DNA from: Purpureocillium takamizusanense
Lineage: Eukaryota > Ascomycota > Sordariomycetes > Hypocreales > Ophiocordycipitaceae
Length of the DNA stretch: 64,000 nucleotides
Direction of reading: 5' to 3'
Assembly (NCBI RefSeq): GCF_022605165.1
Contig: NC_063073.1
Location: forward strand, 1-64,000
Shown here one piece after another: positions 57,306-64,000 of the stretch; position 1 is the stretch's first letter, and the number at the start of each line of letters is the position of its first letter. The position numbers and the translations under genes are program-made. The notes beneath the pieces were generated by a model. The model had not been told where the DNA came from. It saw nothing but the letters and a program-made list of their open reading frames with translations, and searched no databases.

Positions 57306-58504
57306 ATGACCTCGGCAGCGTCCCAGCGCCTTGCCGGCAAGACCATCCTCATCACCGGCGCGTCGTCGGGCATTGGCCGCTCTACCGCTCTGGAGTTTGC
57401 TCGCACAAGCCCCAACGATTTGCGCCTCGTGCTCACCGCCCGCCGCGTTGATGCGCTCCGCGACCTCGCAGACCAGATCCGCAACGAGGTCGGCCAAGGC
57501 GTCAAGGTCCTTCCCGTCAAACTCGACGTCAGCAATGCCGACGAGATCCGCGGCTTTGTTGCCTGTCTGCCCGAAGAGTGGAGGGACATCCACGTCCTCG
57601 TCAACAACGCGTGAGTCGAACCCCTCCTCTCCCTTTTCGTATTCCATCCGTCATCACCGCCGTAGGCAGACTCTTGTTGATGGACAATTTCCCTTAAGTG
57701 GCCTTGTAAAGGGCGTGGCGCGGGCCCCGGATATTGATGAGCAAGACATGGACGTCGTCTTCTCCACCAACGTGACCGGCCTCATCAACATGACCCAGGC
57801 CATCCTCCCCATCTTCCAGGGCCGACCAGGCGGCGGTCAAGGAGACATCATCAACGTCGGCTCTATTGCTGGTATGAGCACCCTCGCTGCTGGCCCTCAC
57901 TGGTCTATGCTGACTGCCTAGGCCGAGAGGCGTACCCCGGGGGCTCAATCTACTGCGCAAGCAAGGCCGCGGTTCGCAGCTTCACTGATACCCTAAGGAA
58001 GGAGCTCATCGCCACCAGAATCAGGGTCATTGAGATCGACCCCGGTCAAGTCGAGACTGTGAGTCCCAACGCCAACACTGTGCCCGACTTGCTGTCATGC
58101 GTCGGGCTTGCGCTGACGCCCCTCTCCCGCTCAGGAATTCTCTCTCGTCAGATTCTACGGTGACAAGGCAAAGGCCGATGCCGTGTACGCGTAAGTCATT
58201 CAACCATGGCCCCTTTTGCTTGAGACGCACCACATGTACGCCCACCTGTGCGCTCGGCTGACCCTACATCTTTGCCAGTGGCGTCGAACCTCTTACTCCC
58301 GATGACATTGCCGAGGCCATCGTCTTCACTGCCACCAGACGGGAGAACGTGGTCATTGCCGACACTCTCATTTATCCCAACCACCAGGTCAGTGTGTCTC
58401 GGCGCTCCCTCCCGGCCCTCTTGAAAATACACTCATCAATCCCGTTTGCTCACTTGCCACACAAATAGGCATCTGCGCTCATCATGCACCGCAAAAACGT
58501 TTGA
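57306..58504 (+). CDS. NADP-dependent short-chain dehydrogenase (YMR226C-like)
   Basis: Six exons: 57306..57610, 57699..57871, 57922..58058, 58135..58190, 58279..58387, 58469..58504; 271 residues. It is a classical SDR similar to the yeast 3-hydroxy acid/serine dehydrogenase YMR226C. Cofactor motif TGASSGIG is at about 17-24, with LTARR after the second strand, suggesting NADP preference. NNAG (about 100) and the catalytic Ser in NVGSIAG and Tyr-Lys in SIYCASK complete the tetrad. [13 protein letters not shown] and [12 protein letters not shown] are also family-like. The second intron's acceptor gives NNA-GLVKGVA, the expected join. The start at 57306 has A at -3; an ATG at 57051 in a poor context would add 85 residues rich in Arg, Pro and His without acidic residues until late, conceivably a mitochondrial presequence. 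Confidence 0.92.
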
Positions 58505-59218
58505 GTTACTTTCAATGCGCTTTCAGTGGCTATCTTTATATAGATGTAGAGATCATTCGTAATTTGCAGGTACAAATTTGAGGCACCACCCCACGTCCGC
58601 CACGATGGCCCTTTACTGTTCAGAACCGCGCAGGTACTTGCTTCGTCATTTCCTGCCTCGCCATGCAACGCTATACGTCTTCTGCAGATAGAAAAATTCA
58701 TACACAGTCATGTTCGACGAGTTCTCTTGCCCCTATCCCACCGGCGCAAGCGCCGCAACCATAAGGGTTTGGGAGAGGGGCCTTCTCGGGTCGATGAAAT
58801 TTTATCTACCAACGTTCCGTTAAGAATCCATTCTAGGTTGAATCGGACCCTTGCCGTCGCAAGCGACAGCACCGCTGGGATCAGAATGATAAAGAGACGG
58901 TGGTAATGGGCATGAGTCACGTCACGGGAATCGAGGATACACTATCCCGCCATGCACCAATTCACCAACAGAGGGATGGAAGACCTACGCTGCCGCAGTG
59001 CACCGTGCCGTTCGTCATTGCCTTCTAGTTGTAGGCTTTCATCAACCCAGGAAGGGGCAGATAAACAACTTCCAGGTCCCTTACCAAAATTCATCCTAAA
59101 CGCCACGCTTGCCGGGAAGGGAGAAAAGCAAACGGTGCAACACAGGATTCCCGATATGTGGCTCTGCGCGCGCGCACTAGCCCGGGAAGGAGACCACATG
59201 CCCCCAGGCCAACTCAGC
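58505..59218. other. Intergenic, tail-to-tail dehydrogenase and PRS5
   Basis: About 715 bp between converging stop codons. No gene recognised. The + strand frame that enters PRS5 from 58952 is an antisense shadow. Confidence 0.5.
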
Positions 59219-60900
59219 TTAGTCTCCCGTGTGCTGGAACAGTGGGGATATAGACTCGCCATAGTGGTTGCGGCGGATGGCCTCAGCCAAGAGAAAAGAA
59301 AGGTCAAGAATCACCAGCTTGCTGATGTTCTTCGCCTTGTCCTGGTTGATGGGGAAGCTGTTGGTGACGACGATGGTGTCGATGCACTCGCATGCCTGCA
59401 ATTGCTCCAGGCAGTCCCCTCCAAAGACGCCATGGGTCGCAATGCAATACACCTTCTTCGCCAGTCCCTTCTTGACAACAGTCTCGGCGGCGGCAATCCA
59501 AGAACCATGCTTATCGATCATATCGTCGACTATAAAGACTGTCCGGTTTCGCACATCGCCCACGAGAGTGATCATGTGCTCTGCCTTTGGATTCTGGAAG
59601 GCGTTGTCCTCCTCGTCAGAGCTGGTAGCTGGGTCTCCACCTCCCCCTAGCGACTGCCGCTCGGGTACGAAGAATGACGAGGCATGGGACATGGCCATGG
59701 GGTCGTCGTCTGGGATGCTATTGTCTGTCGCCGACCTTGCGGGAGATGGAAAATCATCTTCGACAATGCGACCTTGCACAAGCCGACCATGGATGACTTC
59801 TTGTGCTCGACGGTCATCATAGTCCTGATCGCTTGGTGCAGGCACCTCAAGAGATTGCCGTGGCGGCGTCGCATCCGTCTTACACGCGGCTGAAGATTTG
59901 CTTGACGTCTTAGAGGGTTCCTCGGCGCGCCTCGTTGGCGAGCCGGTGGGATCCGCAATGGTCCTTGTCTTCCGCGGCGGACTCTCTTGTCGACTGACAT
60001 TCCGTGCCTCCGCCACATTGCTCGAGTCGATTGCGGCGTTATCCATGGATTGCTCAAGTACGGGTTTCCGCTCAACAGCATCCAGGTGACTCATGATCAT
60101 GCTTGCAGTCATGTTTGTCCCCCGCTTTCGATCTGTTGTGACCATGCCGAAGTTGAGTTTGAGAGCGTCAGCAAGCGAGGTCACTCGCTTGGTGCCACCT
60201 GCATTTTTAGACACCACCACGGCCTCCCGCCAGTTAACGACGTTACGTCGGATCCACTGGGCAATTATGGGCTCGGCGTGCAGGTTGTCCACGGGACATT
60301 TGAAAAAGCCCTGCATTTGTGACGCGTGAAGGTCGACCGTGATGACATGCTTCACACCGGCAACACCCAAAAGATTGGCGAGCATGCGCGCAGTGATGGC
60401 ACCCCTGTGAGACTTCTTCTTTGACTGGCGGCTGTAGGGAAAATACGGCAGAACGGCTAGCAGAAATGTGAGCCATGTGGACGCGGTAGATGGAAAGAGG
60501 TACGGAGAGGTGTGTAGCCGCGGGTTGGGAGACGACTAACCTGTTACTTTGTTTGCCGAGCCGCCCTTGCATGCAGATATCATGATAAGCAGTTCCATGA
60601 TGGAGTCGTTGATCCGAGGGCTGCCTGACTGGACGACGAAGACATCTTTTTCACGAACACTAGTCAAGATCCTGACGCTGGTCTCGCCCTTCGTGCCGTC
60701 GGGTTAGCAAGATCCAAACCCAACATAGCCTGAGACAAAGTCCTTCAGCTTCGCGGGAGGGGGCGAACGAAGCTTAGTGGGATGCTCACATTGGAGAATT
60801 GAGTCAACTCCGCGTCAGCAGGTGTCATGCCCAGGTTCTCACAGATCTGTCCCGTGAGAACCGGGCACGAATTGCCGGCAAATATGAGCGTGTTGCGCAT
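59219..60900 (-). CDS. PRS5: Ribose-phosphate pyrophosphokinase with a large insert (PRS5-type)
   Basis: Three exons in transcription order: 60900..60790, 60688..60541, 60456..59219; 498 residues. PRPP synthetase makes 5-phosphoribosyl-1-diphosphate from ribose 5-phosphate and ATP for nucleotide, His and Trp synthesis. It starts [20 protein letters not shown] and continues [44 protein letters not shown] and [14 protein letters not shown] (ATP/Mg-binding His) follow. The PRPP-binding signature is at the far end, [16 protein letters not shown]. Between [13 protein letters not shown] and [11 protein letters not shown] lies an insert of about 150 residues rich in Ser, Pro and acidic residues. Such a non-homologous region is known from yeast Prs1 and Prs5; the total length matches yeast Prs5 best, hence the name. 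It is usually regulatory and linked to cell-wall integrity signalling in yeast. Confidence 0.93.
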
Positions 60901-61405
60901 CGTGCCCGTGCCCGTGCCTTGCAGCGCGCAACAAGCTCGTGGGAGAGAGATGGAGGAGAATGGCGGGGAGGTTGGGGTAGTGCGAGACGGCGAAGGAGGC
61001 AGCCTTTTTTTTCTCGGTTCAGATATGCGTGGGATCAGTTAATCAGGGTGATGTATACAGTGCGTATCTATGGTCTGCACAGTTCGCACGACCAGCTTGG
61101 CAGTGCATCCACCCACTCGTCTTTGGGCTCCGTGGCGCGTGAAATACACAGTGTGCCGGGTACAGTGAGTGTGGATCTGTGCGAAGTACAATTTGCTTCT
61201 TGCTAGCAACCTTCAACTTTGTTGGGAGGGAGACAAGGTTGGAGGAATTTAGACACTGCGGCATCTCTCGTCGCCCTGTCCCAGGTACCGAGGCATCAAG
61301 AGGCTTCTCATGGACCGGAAACACGGCAAGAGCTGGTCCTAGGCTCTGCAACCGAATCAATAACGGCTCTCAACGCCTCAACAATCGCTCTTTGAGCGCG
61401 GCGTC
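60901..61405. promoter_or_regulatory. Divergent promoter region PRS5 / Asteroid-type gene
   Basis: The 505 bp between two divergent starts must hold both promoters. A T-run (CTTTTTTTTCTC at about 61003) and short CCCGTG repeats occur near the PRS5 start. No specific site recognised. Confidence 0.45.
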
Positions 61406-63182
61406 ATGGGCATCCCCCATCTCGCGGCTACCCTGGAGCCATACGGCGTTGTCCGCCCTCTTCGAGATGAGGCCGTCGTCATCGACGGGCCTGCTCTAGC
61501 GTATCATATACTGCACGAATGCAGACTGAACGGATACCTCCAGCCATCTTATCGGCTTCTTGGGGAGACGGCCATCGCGTGGCTAGACGAAGTGTCCCGC
61601 CAGCGGATCGACGTGTAATTCACCGCCATGCACCTCATGTACGACTGATGCAGGGGCTGACAGGGCGCACCTCAGTCAGGCAATATACTTCGATGGGCAC
61701 TTGCCGTTGGCGAAACGCCGTGTCCGCATGGAGAGGCTGTTGAGGAGCACCACGCAGATTGCTCATCTGCGCTCGAGCAATCCTCAGGGCTGTCCGGTAC
61801 GGCAACTCGCCTGCGGACATGAATTCGGAAGCGCCGACATGTTCGCCAAAGGGGCCGTTGCATCTCGATCCTTTGCAGATCCCGCCTTCCTTGTACCGGC
61901 CGTCATTGAAGCCCTGAAGTCAAGTGTACAGTACCGGCAACGAGTCCTCATGGTGCCCGGCGAGGCGGATACTTTTTGCGCAAGACATGCCTTATCGAAT
62001 GGCGGTGTTGTTCTGACATCGGACTCGGACTTGCTGGTGCACGAAGTTGGCGACGCCGAGGTTGTCTTCTTTCGTGACATCCAGAGGCAAGTCGACTCCA
62101 CCATCATGGTTTGCAGCTATGGGCCCAAGCGTATCTGCGAGCAACTCGGACAGTCACCAACGGACGGCCTCGTACGGCTGGCTTATGAGCAGAAACGCTT
62201 ACAGCACGCATCATTGGCGCAGATACTTCAGGCTTGCTCGTCGCCTCCGTTACACGAGAAGGAGTATGCAGAGTTCTGCGAGGACTACCGGAGCTCCGAC
62301 ATCAGTCAAATTCCGCTGCCTTGTGGCCATGGCCCGCTCGAGAACGGTAGCCTTGATCCGAGACTGGCTGAGCTTGCCATTCAGCTTCAGTCAACCTCGA
62401 TCGCCACAAGCCACGCCCACATGTTCCTCCCGGTGCTTACAGAGGACCCTACTCGAGGCAATGCGTGGGAGCACAGTACCAGCGTGCGACAGCTGGCGTA
62501 CTCGCTGCTGATCGGCCCTGATCCTACTGTCTCGGTGTTGGAATTCAGACGAATCCAAAGCGCGACGCAAAAGGGTAGACGTGTTGAACTAGATGGTCCT
62601 GACCTTCAAGGCTATGCCATTGAGCTCTTGGCCCCCTTGCACAAGGTGTCCGCAATTGTTCCGGGACACAACTCACGATTCTGGTTACTGGCCTGCCTGG
62701 TCCTTGATGTGATCGAATGCCAGAAGAGAGACAAGGGATCGCTTGCATGGAGCATCTTTCAGCAGCCCGCGAAGTCACCCGCTGCCAACCGCAGCAGAAT
62801 TTCTTGGGACACTGTGCACGCTGTGGCCCAGCTGCAAGCCATGTGCTACTCTCTGCGCTTGCTTCGCCAGGCGTTGTCGGTCTGCTCTAAAGTCCCGGCA
62901 AACATCAAGCCCCTACAACAATACCTAGAACAGTTGCCTGAACTGAACGATTTTCCGGACGTCGACAGCTTCAATGACGGCGCCCGGAAGCTATCGGAGT
63001 ATAATGGTCTTGTCGTGAGTCTTGAACAATGCCTCGGGTCGCAAAAGCTGCGCCAGAATAAAACAGACCACGGTATCAACGCCACAGCTAGTGGTGTTGG
63101 TAAGCCTGCCAACCAAGCTCTACCAACAGAGCCCGGCCACTCGATAAGGCGAAACATGTTTGACGTTTTGTCCCTAGAGTAG
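61406..63182 (+). CDS. Asteroid-type protein with XPG/FEN1 nuclease fold
   Basis: Exons 61406..61614 and 61676..63182 (intron 61615..61675, phase 2); 571 residues. The start MGIPHLAATLEPYG is the XPG N-domain signature. The acidic residues of the FEN1 active site are partly kept: VIDGPALAYHIL, IYFDGHLPLAKR, VPGEADTFCARHA and LTSDSDLLVHEVG. The GCDY-type motif that carries the last metal ligand in FEN1 is not visible after this; the protein continues as a helical C-terminal region typical of Asteroid homologues. Function is uncertain; related human ASTE1 has been described as a structure-specific DNA endonuclease acting at double-strand breaks. Whether this protein is active cannot be decided from sequence alone. 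The stop is 198 bp from the converging Cid1-like gene. Confidence 0.8.
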
Positions 63183-63380
63183 GTCGCGTGATGGCTATGA
63201 TCAACGTGGAAAACGCTCGGCTGCACTTAAGCACACACGACACGAGCATGTGGGGGGTAGGCTAACGCGAAAGATGATCGGGGGCAAGGTTTTGTCGCGT
63301 GTATGAGTTGGCCGCGGCACCTGTGTGCATCACAAGATGCTGGTTAAGTCTTGGTTTTCTTTACACTATTGTACAGGGGT

Positions 63381-64000
63381 CTAAGTTTGCTGGGGCCCAT
63401 GAATTTCGTCCAGGAGGCGAGAGAGCGAGCCTGGGCTGTCTTGGTCATCCTTGACATCTTGCAAGATGTCCTCGTGTGGAATTCCACCGTCCGCGGTGCG
63501 AATGATTCTCCAAGCGCGTCGGAATTCATCACGTATGGAAACAATGCCGTTGTGTGTGACTGTTCGAGCGACATTGTGATCGAGCTCGAAAGGATCCTCC
63601 ACAGCGAACAGGTACCGATGGCGTACCTCCTTGACCTCATCGCCTTTGTGGGTGGGCTGTCCGGGTTCTGCATGCTCAAGAGTCCTTGCCTCCCCTCTCC
63701 CTGGGGGTGGAACCGCTGCCTCTTGGACTTCGAAGACAGTTTTTGCGCCGGTCCAACCCTTCTCCTGCTTGCTGAGAAGACCACCCTGTGTCCGCAGACT
63801 TAGCACATCCCTGCCCCAATCGAATCCCTTGCCTTGACCGCTGCTCAAGACGCCGGTCTGAGCAAAGTACTCGAAGAACCCGCGCAACAGGCTTCCGACG
63901 CTTTCGGTGTTGTGGTTGAGCTGGTGATTGCTTGCCAAATGCATGATTTCGTTCTCATTCCGCCAGAACTGGATGTTATATCCGCGAAATTGAACGCTGC
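63381..64000 (-). CDS. Cid1/Trf-type non-canonical nucleotidyltransferase, C-terminal part
   Basis: The frame is open from the right edge (64000) to the TAG at 63381, so the N-terminal catalytic half is outside the window; about 206 residues are visible. They include the PAP/25A-associated central domain: FRGYNIQFWRNENEI, NTESVGSLLRGFFEYFAQTG and FDWGRDVLSLRTQGG. HRYLFAVEDPFELDHNVARTV and RDEFRRAWRII follow. This combination is typical of Cid1-like enzymes that add U or A residues to RNA 3' ends. The tail is acidic. The exact subfamily cannot be told without the catalytic domain. Confidence 0.85.
   Translation of the reverse strand, partial: SVQFRGYNIQFWRNENEIMHLASNHQLNHNTESVGSLLRGFFEYFAQTGVLSSGQGKGFDWGRDVLSLRTQGGLLSKQEKGWTGAKTVFEVQEAAVPPPGRGEARTLEHAEPGQPTHKGDEVKEVRHRYLFAVEDPFELDHNVARTVTHNGIVSIRDEFRRAWRIIRTADGGIPHEDILQDVKDDQDSPGSLSRLLDEIHGPQQT

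Overview
This is a eukaryotic window from a filamentous ascomycete. Genes carry short (about 50-110 bp) GT-AG introns with CTAAC/CTGAC branch points, coding regions are GC-rich, and long AT-rich islands look like repeats destroyed by repeat-induced point mutation (RIP). Protein resemblance suggests a Sordariomycete, probably Hypocreales; this is inference, not a species call. I resolve 24 protein-coding genes, two of them cut by the window edges. No tRNA, rRNA or CRISPR was recognised.

Layout. 1-12.5 kb: SYF1 (splicing; 5' end missing), a small conserved protein, CCA1, TTI2 and FIG4. 12.9-17.8 kb: a 4.8-kb RIP island with a 450-bp (TTA)n tract and inverted repeats. 18.0-23.3 kb: an eight-exon GEA-type Arf exchange factor. 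23.8-24.5 kb: a second island that abuts the stop codon of ANP1. 26.5-27.0 kb: a small island with a perfect 185-bp (AAT)n. 27-28.2 kb: ordinary-composition sequence without a recognisable gene. 28.3-29.2 kb: MTR3. 29.4-32.5 kb: a third large island. 33-64 kb: mostly gene-dense and free of large islands: an Asi-like membrane RING protein, SEN34, ELP4, RPB8, a Nudix protein, OPI10/Hikeshi, YND1, HEI10, ULA1, a DHA2-type transporter, an unrecognised secreted protein, a short-chain dehydrogenase, PRS5, an Asteroid-type nuclease-fold protein, and the C-terminal part of a Cid1-like nucleotidyltransferase. A 2.8-kb gene-poor gap (50.2-53.1 kb) holds a minor AT patch and short GGTACC-rich repeats.

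The genes are mainly housekeeping and are not an operon or metabolite cluster. Several serve RNA metabolism (SYF1, CCA1, SEN34, ELP4, MTR3, RPB8, the Cid1-like protein). Others serve membrane traffic, glycosylation and phosphoinositides (FIG4, GEA, ANP1, YND1), ubiquitin-like pathways (ULA1, HEI10, the Asi-like RING protein) and nucleotide supply (PRS5). Many neighbours are convergent or divergent; TTI2 and FIG4 stop codons are 8 bp apart.

Exon coordinates were worked out by hand from splice consensus, reading phase and remembered family resemblance, with no database search. I did not find a convincing new biological system. The most notable items are the island architecture, the unrecognised secreted protein, two possible GC-AG introns, a 4-nt first coding exon, and recurrent GGTACC-type intergenic repeats.
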